Shown here: in pieces, positions 12,070 to 22,362 of the stretch | How the letters are laid out: each line of letters begins with the position of its first letter | How positions within the stretch are numbered: the first letter of the stretch is position 1 | NCBI RefSeq assembly: GCF_905147365.1 | Contig: NC_056412.1 | Span: 7,990,001-8,054,000, forward strand | Direction of reading: 5' to 3' | Length of the DNA: 64,000 bases | Source of the DNA: Aricia agestis | Taxonomy: Eukaryota > Arthropoda > Insecta > Lepidoptera > Lycaenidae | Notes under the pieces: generated by a model | Database searches by the model: none | What the model was told of the DNA's origin: nothing | What the model saw: the letters and a program-made list of their open reading frames with translations, nothing else | Position numbers and translations under genes: made by a program

Positions 12070-12240
12070 CAGCGCGGCGATGCAAAGGTGCGAGCCGCAC
12101 GCCGCTCAAACCGGTTTATTTCGGTTTGTGAGAGCCTAAAAATTTTGTTCTATCTATTTACCGGTTTTATGGAGGAACGAAATTATATCGGTTTATCGAA
12201 CGAAATTAACAGGTTTTGCAAAACCGGTTCCGATCCCTGA

Positions 12241-12573
12241 GTGCAAGAACTGAAGCCTCAAGATGCTGGTCAGAGGCTTGCCTTTGTAAATCAGATGATT
12301 GAGCGCTTTCCAACGTTCACCAACATCTTGTTTTCCGATGAAGCCCATTTTCACCTGAATGGGCATGTAAACAAGCAAAATTGTCGTTACTGGAGTGCAA
12401 CCAACCCAAAACAAAAACATCAGAAACCGCTACATTCACCCAAAGTCACCGTATGGGCAGCGATGTCGGCGCGAGGAACCTGCCGAGCTGTCATAGGCAA
12501 TTTTAGTGCCCGACTAAATGAATGCCGAGAGCGCAACGGTTTACATTTGGACGATGTTATTTTTAAAAAATAA
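12241..12573 (+). pseudogene. Mariner-like transposase, C-terminal part with internal deletion
   Basis: Continues the frame from 6111 (VQELKPQDAGQRLAFVNQMI) with the catalytic FSDEAHFHLNG motif. The segment that should hold the last catalytic residue is absent and the frame ends HLDDVIFKK. Confidence 0.85.
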
Positions 12574-12751
12574 ATTCCCAAACAGTGTACTTCAATATAA
12601 AATAAACATTTTTTCAATAAAGCTAAGACTTTTCTTTTAAAAAAAGATTTAAATGTGAACTTTCTTTTGAGACACCTTGTATATTATTTCATTACTTTTT
12701 AAAGTTGTTTGGCGGGGTTTTTTATAATTTCTTAATTTAATTTTTATGGTT

Positions 12752-13150
12752 TTAATGTTGTTGTTATGGCGTAAGGCGTAGGCGACGTGGGGCGTGGGCG
12801 ACCGCCCACGGCCTCGCGGTCTGAGGGGCCTCGCGCCCCTTGGACCATGTGGATTTTTTTAAGTATAATTACGAGTTTTGAATACTTAAATAAAAGTTTG
12901 AGTATCAAAAGAATATGCCTCTCAATAAAATCGCGTCATCCTTCAGGGGGCCTCGCAAAATATATATTGCCCACATCCCCTGTCTGGTTGTTTCCGCCTC
13001 TGGTCTGGCCCCGCCAGTGGTTGTTAGACCATCAAAAGCGCATAAGGTATATTTTATGTGAATGTGATTAAAAAATAAAGAATCCTGAAAAGCAATAAAT
13101 ATTTCACAATAGGAGTCGTTTAAGAAGCAATTATGTTATAGAATAGGTTT
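12752..13150. other. Intergenic repeat fragments
   Basis: A GC-rich patch at 12778-12845 and a segment (CCTCGCAAAATATATATTGC, 12949) that recurs inverted near 39560. No gene. Confidence 0.5.
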
Positions 13151-13151
13151 G

Positions 13152-13632
13152 TTAAGAGGATACACCAGGGGCTAGAGAAATGAAAAAAAAGTACATGTAA
13201 ATCTATAGCTGTCTCCCTTACCTCAAGCCTATACCGCAGAACGCGATAGAGACAACTGCAGAAAATCCAGAAAATCAACGATTCGTTGTCCCCTGATTCC
13301 TTCTCCAAAACTTAACCGATTTAAGTACTTTTTACATTAAAGATTAAAAAAGGGCTTGAGCTGTGTTCCTATGTTTTGCTTTTTTTTGTATAATCTATCC
13401 AAATCTGTTTTCTGGACGTTTGAACACAGCGGAAAATCTGGCCATTGTTTTGGGTTTTTGAATGTTCATATCTTATTTAATAATTAGATTATGAAAAAAA
13501 AGAAAACATAGGGACATTGTATTAGTGGCCGTAGATATTCAGGAAAAAAATTATAACTCTACTAGCATTATCCAGGGAGGAAACAGGGGACAACGTTTGT
13601 ATGGAAAAAAGGGCGTTGTGGAATCCTCTTAA
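13152..13632. mobile_element. TTAA-flanked MITE, copy 1
   Basis: TTAAGAGGATACACC at one end and GGAATCCTCTTAA at the other. Inverted relative to the copies at 21870 and 54216. Confidence 0.85.
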
Positions 13633-14014
13633 TTGTTAGTGAGTAGGTAATTTACTACCTTCTGATGTAACTTATAATAATTATAACTTCAGTAGGCCAT
13701 TTAAAATGAAAATTTTGTGCATTTGAAATTTCACACGGTACCCTTATATTAGGATTTTCTTGGCATCAAATACTTAGTATGTATATCTATCAATCATCAA
13801 TGCGTCATTATCTCATCAGCAATAAACTTAGCGATAACCGAATAAATTTATCAATTATCATTGCACATAGCGTAACTAAATACATCTATCTAATGATAAA
13901 ACAATGAAAAGAAATTACAAGCTTTGTACGAACTTACTTTTTATCTTCCTGTGGCTTCGACCGACGGCCGCGTACATTATTAAAAACTATGACCCCCTAT
14001 TTAACCCCTAAGAG

Positions 14015-14311
14015 CAGCATTTCTCAAAGTGTGGGTCGCGACCCACTGGTGGGTCGCGGGTAGATTTTGGGTGGGCCCTGAAACTATAGGACGATTGACG
14101 TACTTACGTAAGGTACGTTTTTAATTGAAATGGGTGTGGTGAGGAGCTTTAGAAAAGGCCCAAGTCCAGCAGTGAACGTCAGTAGACTGACGATGATGAT
14201 ATGGTCAGCGGCAGCAACATACCGCTTTTCGTCTTCATGACACAAGGTGGGCCGCGAACTTTAAACTTTCTTGTAGATGCGTCGCGGTCCCGACAAGTTT
14301 GGGAAACACTG
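14015..14311. mobile_element. hAT MITE with perfect 8-bp duplication
   Basis: CAGCATTTCTCAAAGTGTGG at the left, GTTTGGGAAACACTG at the right, CCTAAGAG at 14007-14014 and 14312-14319. Confidence 0.9.
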
Positions 14312-14534
14312 CCTAAGAGGATTGGATAGATTAAAAAATAACTTTTTTAGTGGATTTACACGATAGCACGAACACGGGTGCGAAATTTCAAGTTTCCAGC
14401 TCGAATGGTCCTGTTGTCCTGTACGTTTAAATCTATCAGTCAAGTTTTTAGTATCCTGTAATTAGATGTGTCATTCGTATCAAAACAAAATTATTGACTC
14501 CACCAGCAGACTGCGGATTAGAATTAATTTTTTT

Positions 14535-14844
14535 TATGAAAGAAGGGGGCAAACGAGCAAACGGGTCACCTGATGGAAAGCAACTTCCGTCGCCCATGGA
14601 CACTCGCAGCATCAGAAGAGCTGCAGGTGCGTTGCCGGCCTTTTAAGAGGGAATAGGGTAATAGGGGAGGGTAGGGATGGGAAGGGAAGGGAATAGGGGA
14701 GGATAGGGAAGGGAATTGGGCCTCCGGTAAACTGACTCTCTCGGCGTAACACAGCGCAAGCGCTGTTTCACGCCGGTTTTCTGTGAGAACGTGGTATTTC
14801 TCCGGTCGAGCCGTCCCATTCTTGCAGAAGCATGGCTCTCCCAC
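14535..14844 (-). mobile_element. Short LINE-derived element (family S)
   Basis: Complete copy: head GTGGGAGAGCCATGCTTC (inverse at 14844), linker of CCCTA/CCCTTCC type, tail GCCGGCAACGCACCTGCAGC to GTTTGCCCCCTT. It lies upstream of takeout exon 14981-15206. Confidence 0.9.
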
Positions 14845-14980
14845 GTATATTGGATTTTTTAAATTATTATTTGTCCTACTTCTTTAATCATAAGTATAAT
14901 ATACTGACAGTAGATCACCTACAGTTTTGAATTTACTTTACTAACTTTTACAGTTAATTAATAAAACCATATTTTTTCAG

Positions 14981-17900
14981 CGGACTACATGAAGCCATGC
15001 GACATAAGCAAAGAATTTCAGGAGTGCGTCCGAAGTCGACTTGACGATGTGCTGCCTAAATTCGCCAAAGGGATTCCAGATCTGAAAGTGCCGTCCATAG
15101 ATCCCGTCGACTTGAACAATATAGTTATCGACCAGAACAACCTCAAAATAACTTTCGAAGATACCAAGCTGTACGGCTTAAGCACTGTCAAGATTTCAGA
15201 GTTCAAGTATGTATTTGTACTATCCTATCAGTGAAGTTCCTACGTAATTTGGTCACGTTTTATTAAACCTATCAATAAGTGGGAGAGCCATGCTTCGGCA
15301 CGAATGGGCCGGCTCGACCGGAGAAATACCACGTTCTCACAGAAAACCGGCGTGAAACAGCGCTTGCGCTGTGTTTCGCTGAGTGAGTGAGTTTACCGGA
15401 GGCCCAATCCCCTACCCTACCCTCCCCTATTCCCTTCCCTTCCTATCCCTACCCTCCCCTATTACCCTATTCCCTCTTAAAAGGCCGTCAACGCACCTGC
15501 AGCTCTTTTGATGCTGCGAGTGTCCATGTGCGACGGAAGTTGCTTTCCATCAGGTGACCCGTTTGCTCGTTTGCCCCCTTATTTCATTAAAAACCACTAA
15601 AAACCCAGCCGCCAGACATTGAATTAACATATCCTGACCAAATGACGTAGGTCCGCCAACTATCTATGAATTTTCTTTTAAGAAATACTCGTTTACAAAT
15701 ACCTGTATTGCCCGGCCCATTACGTTTTTACGTTTTCGAAACGCAGCAACAGTGGAACATTTACTTACCGCTTACGTCTGGTTAGCATTGTACAATGTAC
15801 AGTCGTCCAAATATGAAAAATTTCGTAGATTCCTAATTATGTGCATCTGTTATTGTCATACTAACGGATAAAATTCGTGTTTGGTCTACAGCTTACAGGC
15901 ATTTTTTTAATATTATTATTATTAAAGGACGCTTCACACCACGTCAGTCTGGCCCCGTGCTAAGTACGTAAAGGAATTGTGTTACGGGTACCAGACAACG
16001 GAAAAATTAAATTAAGAAATTTAAAAAAACTTCCACCAAACAACTTTAAAAAGTAATGAAATAATATATTTTACTGACTTTAAGTTTAAATAATTCCTAA
16101 ATGTAAAGTGATATTTTAGTCCATATTTGTTGTCAAGGTATTTAATTTTAAAATGAGCACAAACATGAAACCATTGCTCTAAGTTGGTGAGGAGTTGAGT
16201 ATCCTATTGATTACCAGGTGATGCTGCAGCACCAGGTCAACTTTTCATTAATGTAGGAAATATATTCATATATGTCACGAACTAGAATGCAAAATATAAA
16301 GCCCACCAAACGGTTGCAAGTTGCTAATCGGCCCTTCACGAACCAGATGAACCGCGATTTTCTAGCACGGAGCAGGCTGATGATGATGAACTATAGCTAA
16401 GAACACTCTCGATTAAGTCAGCTTTCAAACAAAAAAACTAGATCAAAATCGGCCCACCCGTTTGGATGCTACGATGCCACAGACAGACAGACAGACCGAC
16501 AGACAGACACGTCAAACTTATAACACCCCTCTTTTTTGCCAGGGGTTAAATATATTTAATACTTTTGTCATGTACAGTCATAAAACAAAGAAACATGCGA
16601 ACGTTTCCATTCCTATCCTAACTCGTCACAATAAAAATCCTGCAAAGTATTCATTATAATAAAATATTGTTGATTGTATACAAATGTATTAGAAACAGCG
16701 ACCACATAACCCAATCGCTGAATAGAAACAGATCAGGAACATAGGATCTCCTAACAGGAATCGAATTGAATGTACGATGTCCACCGTACATAATGGGTAC
16801 ATTGTACGTCTGGTCTAATTAGGAAGGGCATACGAATACGATTGATATTCCCAAACCTGCGGTACCTAATTACAACATCATATTCTGCTAGGATCTAGAT
16901 TCTAGATAGTTTAGATTCTTCCTGATCATAGTTTGACCTCCTTTGTAACTTGAAAAAATAGCAAGTCCACGACCGTGTATATGTAATCCATACTTACTTA
17001 ATATTATAAATGCGAAAGAATGTATCTCTTTCTGTCTGTCTATAACCTATTCATGCCCAAACCACTGAACCGATTTTCCTGAAATTTCGCATGGAGATAC
17101 TTTGAGTCCCGGGAAAGAACATAGGATAATTTTTTCCCTGAAAAATGTACGGTTCTTGCGCGATAAACGAATTTTGGCGCAACGGAGTTGCGGGCGTCAT
17201 TTAGTTCTTAATAAATATTGCAATGCCACATTGTGTTTTTTCAGGGTGAAAACTGTAGGAGAAGCGAAGTTCGTCTTAGGTTTTATTGGTAACCTGAGCC
17301 TCACTGCGAACTACACAGCCGATGGCCGCATTCTAATACTGCCCATAAAGGGAGAGGGAGACTCTACAATTAACGTCAGTAAGTTATCTTCTCTATCTAT
17401 ATAGATTATCTAATCAAAAATCGCCTCGCAAAAGAGTAAAGTCTATATATAATAGATATATTTTTGTATTAAGAGATAATACTTTGAGGTGTGTATTATA
17501 TGTATAGAGTTCACTTATCACTATAAAAGTAGCAGCGGTGAAAGAGCAAATGTTTTTTCGTTATTTGTATGGGCATTGGGCAAGCGCATCTTGAATTTTC
17601 TCATACAAAAGTACAAAATTTGGTAATTACACGTGAAAATCAGGTTAATTTTGAGTTTGTTTAGCTAAATCATTGCATAATTTTGTACGTGGCAGAGCCA
17701 TGCTTCGGCACGAATGGGCCGGCTCGACCGGAGAAATACCACGTCCTCACAGAAAACCGGCGTGAAACAGCGCTTGCGCTGTGTTTCGCCGAGTGAGTGA
17801 GTTTACCGGAGGCCCAATCCCCTACCCTATTCCCTTCCATACCCTCCCCTATTCCCTTCCCTTCCCTACCCTCTCATATTACCCTATTCCCTATTAAAAG

Positions 17901-18933
17901 GCCGGCAACGCACCTGCAGCTCTCTGATGTGCGAGTGTCCATGGGCGACGGAAGTTGCTTTCCATCAGGTGACCCGTTTGCTCGTTTGCCCCCTTATATC
18001 ATAAAAAAAATTTAACTATCATGATGACTTGCAATTAATTGCGGCCTATACATAATGCTATATAATCTCGCAGGTGTGAATGTTTGAGGCAATACCGTGA
18101 TAATTGCTATCGATGCTTTGTTTCGCATTTCTTATATTCCCTTGAACGTTCTATCTCGCCGAGAAAAAAATATAAGTAATGAGATGTTTTTATAAGCTTG
18201 TACCCACCTTCAGAACTCAAAGCATAGATAGTTACCTACTCCTCCTACAATAATAATAGGCGGCCTACAATAATAAGGTGCAATAAAAATTAAACTAGCT
18301 CAAACTATTGTCTAACCCTAAGTTGTCAATAGTATTTCACAATTCGTAATATTGGGCAATAAAATTGATCGTTTAGGGACCGCCTAAGCTTTTAAAATAT
18401 TATTCACTGAGTCAATATTTTTATTACTTGGGGGAATTGGTTAGAAATCCTTTTTAAATAAATAAAAAAGGATTTCTAACCAAATAATAGTTGATTTCAC
18501 TGAAAGCCAATGATTCGAAATCAAAACTTACTCAGTAGTGTGGAACAAGAGCCAGCGACTGGGATCGCTGATAGGTCGGTCGCGGTTACTTTAGTTTAGG
18601 AGGTAGGTAAGTATATTCAGTTCTGAAGGTCTACCTGATATTCGATTAAATGTGAAGCTCAATGTTTTATCTTATTTTCTTTGAGATAACTGTAGGAATC
18701 TCATCTTCCACTGCCAGACACTTATGGCAGTTACTTCCCATTTCCAGACCACCTCAAAGTGTAATACATAATATAAGTAATCTAAGCTTAAGCCCCAATT
18801 TCAGCAACGACTGTTAAAGTTAACGCTCGAATTAGTATCACGTTACCTCTTTCGTTTTTCTTATGGATGAAAGAGAAGACATGACATTTTAACAAGCTGT
18901 TAACACTAACAGACGTTGGTGAAATTGGGGCTA

Positions 18934-18967
<34 letters not shown>

Positions 18968-20288
18968 CTTCAGAATTGTACCTATACCTCCTAACCTAAA
19001 GTAACTGCGACGACGACGTAAACCGAGAAGAAACTCCATAATAATTGTGCAGTTTTTGGCTGGCTCTTGAGCTAGCCAGACTTTCTGCATGCTATTATAG
19101 CCTTAGATTAGATAACAATATAGTATATCTCGTGAACTCTCGTGATGTATAGAAAACTAAATTGACACAATCAGAACGGCAATTTAGCATCATTACATAC
19201 CTAATGCTGTATACTACTTATGCAAGTACTAGATACTTGATTGCGAGGGAGTTATACTGTAGCAAAGGTCGATTCACATTAAAATGTTGCGAGGGGTTCA
19301 AATGAATTTTATAGTAAGTAAGCAATTCTTTAGAACACGGCCCAACACCTCTAGAGCCAAACCTGTCAATTTAATAAAGAAAATATGTCCGCATCTTGTG
19401 TAGTAAATAGTTTTAATATGTATACATCGCGCGTCACGACTCACGAGGCAATGTGAACTGACGCAAGTCAGCTCTAGATTTATGTAAGTGTAGGCCATGG
19501 CGGCAGCGTCCTAGGATGGCCGCAGAGTTCGTACATAGGGGCGGCAAAATTGAAGTTTCAAAATTGAAGCTATAAACTGTATATTTTTTATTAGTACACT
19601 GTATAGTATACAGTTACTACAGTAAGTATACTCATAAAAAATATTATAAATCCGGCTCTGACGCATCTCAAGCTTTATGACGTTTCCTTTTTCCAGCAAA
19701 CGTGGAAGTGACCATCTCGGCGCAGATAAAGAACGTGACGGACAAAGACGACCACGCCCACCTAAAGCTCGTCAAACCCTCCTACAAATATGAGATAGAA
19801 TCCACCACCTTCGATCTGCAGAACTTGTTCAATGGGAATAAGCAATTAGGTACGATTTTTGTGTCTTTTTTATTGCGGATATGGTTTGGGCGATGACCGA
19901 ATTACTGCGCAACGAAGTTACAGGCAACTTCTAGCATAACAAGCACTATAATATGCACTATTTGCGCTGAGAAACCAGATAATCACTCGTATAAATATCG
20001 AAACTGACCATCGACACAGGAAATATTTCATGGGTTCAAAGCTTAAGCATGATTAATTGACATTTGCAATACAACTCAATATATTTAACTCGTATATATT
20101 TGCCGTTTTCAGCGGAAACTACACTGAAATTCGCAAACGAAAACTGGAAACAACTGATGGACGACCTCGCGCCGTCGGCGATCAAGCAGATAGTCACCAC
20201 CATCATCAAAGCGATCAACAAATTCTTCTCCAAGATCCAAGCGAACAAAATGATAAAAGGATTCAATGAAGCACCACCATTTTTGTAA
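14981..20288 (+). CDS. takeout/JHBP-family secreted protein (first exon missing)
   Basis: Four coding exons are seen: 14981-15206, 17245-17378, 19697-19849 and 20113-20288 (stop TAA). All have AG/GT borders and the joins keep phase (split codons AA|G, A|CA, G|CG). They give 229 residues. The start has two cysteines (PCDISKEFQEC), as in the N-terminal disulfide of the takeout/JHBP family. Then come the family's DPVDLNNIVID and LKITFEDTKLYGL strands, a GEGDSTINV strand, and a C-terminal part with NENWKQLMDDLAPS followed by a basic amphipathic helix and a PPFL end. Family members are secreted and bind small hydrophobic ligands such as juvenile hormone; the ligand here is unknown. The signal-peptide exon must end in phase 1 and was not found. 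An ATG at 13904 opens a signal-like ORF but has no phase-1 donor that fits. An AATAAA lies at about 20302. Introns are full of MITEs and Helitrons. Confidence 0.9.
15279..15590 (+). mobile_element. Short LINE-derived element (family S)
   Basis: Complete copy in the opposite direction to the one at 14535, on the other side of the same takeout exon. Confidence 0.9.
15918..16008 (-). mobile_element. Tail of a tRNA-derived SINE
   Basis: GACGCTTCACACCACGTCAG and GTTACGGGTACCAGAC are the inverse of the 3' part of the SINE at 20398. Confidence 0.75.
16010..16560. repeat. Dispersed repeat E, longest continuous copy
   Basis: Joins the AT-rich part (16013-16140, as at 4535) to the AACCCC-ended part (inverse of 2757-3200), showing that both belong to one element. 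Confidence 0.8.
16987..17204 (+). mobile_element. Helitron fragment
   Basis: TCCATACTTACTTAATATTATAAATG start, a TCTGTCTGTC block, AACCACTGAACCGATTTTCC and a GTTGCGGGCGTCATTTAG end. It abuts takeout exon 17245-17378, 40 bp upstream of the acceptor. Confidence 0.7.
17689..18000 (+). mobile_element. Short LINE-derived element (family S)
   Basis: Head GTGGCAGAGCCATGCTTCGG, pyrimidine-rich linker, tail to TGCCCCCTTATATCAT; in the takeout intron after the 17378 donor. Confidence 0.9.
18436..18483. repeat. Hairpin
   Basis: TTGGTTAGAAATCCTTTTT pairs with AAAAAGGATTTCTAACCAA around an 8-10 base AT loop. Confidence 0.85.
18789..18933. mobile_element. Small TIR MITE, copy 1
   Basis: AGCCCCAATTTCAGCAACG at the left, CGTTGGTGAAATTGGGGCT at the right, TTAA-like flank on the left. 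A (TG)n run follows at 18936-18965. Confidence 0.8.
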
Positions 20289-20397
20289 ACTAATATAGAA
20301 TAATAAAATTGCATTTTTTTAAATCATCATCCTAAAATTTTACAATCGTAACTTGGCTAAAGCTTCTGATCCCGCAGCTAACACTCATGACAAAGAA

Positions 20398-20664
20398 TCT
20401 GTGTGGCTCAGTGGATGAGCGCGTTGGTAGCTCAAGCCGGGGGTCGCTGGTTTGAATCCCGTGACGGAACAAAAAGTTTTCAAAGTTCGTGGGTCATGGT
20501 TGTGTATTCAATATGTGTATCATATTAAAATAAAATCTTAAATATATGTATCATATAAAAGTATTAAATATATTACTATTGTCTGGTACCCGTAACACAA
20601 GAAGTCCTTCAGGTACTTACCACGGGGCCAGACTGACGTGGCGTGAGGTGTCCATAGAAAACAA
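20398..20664 (+). mobile_element. tRNA-derived SINE
   Basis: A box-A-like TGTGGCTCAGTGGATGAGCG and a box-B-like GGTTTGAATCCC head, then AACAAAAAGTTTTCAAAGTT and a tail with TCTGGTACCCGTAACACAAG and ACGGGGCCAGACTGACGTGG. It is not a functional tRNA, as the acceptor stem and anticodon arm are not kept. Confidence 0.8.
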
Positions 20665-20767
20665 AATTATTAATTATTATACGTCATATAATATATAATC
20701 ACGCCGTTATATCGACGGTTCACGCGCTAATTGCATGAAGCGACACATAGGTCAATATTGAGTTATA

Positions 20768-21001
20768 CAGTGTGTAACAAAAATAAGTGATAATACTTTA
20801 GGGTGTGTAGGTACGTGTTCCTTGTAGAGTGTTCACTATGAAAGTGGCAATGATGAAAGACCAAATTTTTTTTCAATTTTGTATGGGGACGCTCGGGCCC
20901 TTGCCCATACAAAAGTGAAAAAAAATCGTCTTTCAGCGCTGCCACTTTCACCTCGAACTCTCTACAAGGAACACGTACACGCTTATTTTTGTTACACCCT
21001 G
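20768..21001. mobile_element. Foldback MITE, family F
   Basis: Same palindromic structure as the other family F copies, with TA at each end, just downstream of the takeout-family gene. Confidence 0.88.
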
Positions 21002-21474
21002 TATCTAAGGTATGTTACGCTTAAGGCGGGATTAATCTCAATCAAAAACGATAACCTTGCACACAACCAAAGACCAAGCGTATACGCATCGCAATAAGAT
21101 TCATTTTAGCTTAGCATAAAACTATAGGTTCTCGGGCGAATCTTCTCTATTTTTCATGTTTTTTTTAAATATCTTTGGAAATAAATATTAAGAAACAAAA
21201 TTGTTCGGTTAAAGAATTTTTAATATAGATTTACTAACAATTTATTCAAATAAAATGTACAATTATCCTAGTTAATACTTATATTTCGATGAAATAGAGT
21301 TTTTTCGGAGGTAAGTTTGTAAATTAATTACAGCCAAAATATTACGTTTTATTAAAATGTTTATGGTTTAAGGTATTTTGAATATTGTGGTTTATATCTC
21401 ATATTTTTTAACACTTCGTTATTATATTGGAACTAGGTAAACCGGGAGTCACGGAATAACAAATTGGGGTTTAT

Positions 21475-21828
21475 CCTCGCCTTAAAGACCGAAAACGCTC
21501 ATTTAGCGGAAAAATTGCTCACAACGCGTTGTGGTCACAGTTAAATGTCTACAACGCGAAATTCGTGTTGTGGCTCTATTGATAACGGCCACGACTTTTC
21601 TTCATTGCCACAACGAGCTGAAATCGAAGAGCATGTCGTCAGTCACGAGTCACGACACAAATTTCGCTATTTAGTCTTTCTGTGATTGCCACAACGCGTC
21701 GTGGCCGTTTTCATAAGAGCCACAACACGAATCTCGCGTTGTGGACATTTTACTGTGACCACAACGCGTTGTGAGTCATTTTTCCGCTCAACGTGCGTTT
21801 TCGATCTTTGAGCGTAACATATACATTA
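21475..21828. mobile_element. Foldback MITE rich in CACAACGCGTTGTG palindromes
   Basis: AAAGACCGAAAACGCTC at the left and GCGTTTTCGATCTTTGAG at the right. The interior has several CACAACGCG/CGCGTTGTG motifs in both directions. Confidence 0.75.
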
Positions 21829-21869
21829 TACATATTCGGAATCGCGAGATAGCATCTTGGCTAAGCTCT

Positions 21870-22362
21870 TTAAGAGGAATCCACACCGCCGTTTTTCCAT
21901 ACAAACGTTGTCCCCTGTTTCCTCCCTGGATAATGCAAGTAGAGTTATGATTTTTTTCCTGAATATCTATGGCCACTATTACCATGTCCCTATGTTTTCT
22001 TTTTTTCCATAATTTTATTATTAAAAAAGATAAGAACGTCCAAAAACCCAAAAAAATGGCCAGATTTTCCTTTGTGTTCAAACACCCAGAAAACAAAACT
22101 GGCTAAAATATACAAAAAAATTAAAACATAGGAACACAGCTCAAGCCTTGCTTTAATTCTTAATGAAAAAAGTACTTAAATCGGTTAAGTTTTGGAGAAG
22201 GAATCAGCGGACAACGAATCGAAGATTTTCTGTTCTTTTATAAGAACTTTTGTCGTGTTGTCTCTATCGCGCTCTGCGGTGGGAGACTTGAGATTGGTGA
22301 GACAGCAATACATTTTCAAATACCTATTTTCAATTTTTCTCGCCCCTGGTGTATCCTCTTAA
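21870..22362. mobile_element. TTAA-flanked MITE, copy 2
   Basis: TTAAGAGGAATCCACACC start and GGTGTATCCTCTTAA end. About 490 bp, no ORF of note. Internal GACAACGTTTGTATGG-like and CATAGGAACACAGCTCAAGC blocks are shared by all three copies. Confidence 0.85.

Larger units (their letters stand above)
6112..12239 (-). mobile_element. hAT transposon, 6.1 kb, with perfect 8-bp target duplication
   Basis: Ends are CAGGGATCGGAAACCGG (6112) and CCGGTTCCGATCCCTG (to 12239), with AGTGCAAG duplicated at 6104-6111 and 12240-12247. CAGGG ends and 8-bp duplications are the hAT signature. Subterminal regions (6112-6270 and 12108-12239) are crowded with copies of AAACCGGTT, likely transposase-binding sites. 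The transposase remains read on minus: an N-terminal BED-finger-like piece (12000-11821) and a C-terminal dimerisation piece (SVERLFSLLKF, 11796-11614). The catalytic middle is gone. Later insertions fill the interior. Confidence 0.93.
5615..12679 (+). mobile_element. Tc1/mariner-like transposon split by a hAT element
   Basis: Terminal inverted repeats GTGTCTCAAAAGTAAGTTCA (near 5619) and the inverse of GTGTCTCAAAAGAAAGTTCA (ending near 12676), with TA at 5613-5614 and 12680-12681. The flanks join as the AT-rich repeat seen intact at 16013. The transposase lies in two pieces, 5730-6111 and 12241-12573, interrupted by the hAT insertion. The first carries two helix-turn-helix regions (ERFSGADRALCVREFYKNG, SIRKRAVALNVHRSSLCRIL). 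The second has FSDEAHFHLNG with the second catalytic Asp, and VTVWAAMSARG. The frame would be continuous without the hAT copy. The third catalytic region is missing: after VIG the sequence jumps to the C-terminal ARLNECRERNG, so an internal deletion had already disabled it. Confidence 0.9.
4535..12750. repeat. AT-rich dispersed repeat (family E), inverted copies around the nest
   Basis: The stretch 4535-4668 reappears inverted at 5560-5614 and, beyond the mariner, at 12682-12750 (GGCGGGGTTTTTTATAATTT). An uninterrupted relative is at 16013-16140. A GTGTGTCGGGGGACCGC pair at 4670 and 4806 forms an inner inverted repeat. Confidence 0.7.

Noticed and set aside
12787..13071. 94-codon ORF after a GC-rich patch
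   Set aside because: Overlaps dispersed repeat fragments also seen at 39510; no protein family.
15400..15480. Telomere-like CCCTA repeats
   Set aside because: They are irregular and occur in each family S linker; insect telomere repeats would be TTAGG arrays.
18944..18965. (TG)n run as regulatory signal
   Set aside because: Simple microsatellite adjoining a MITE; no evidence of function.
20398..20470. Possible tRNA gene with A and B boxes
   Set aside because: No closed acceptor stem and the downstream tail matches a dispersed SINE family.
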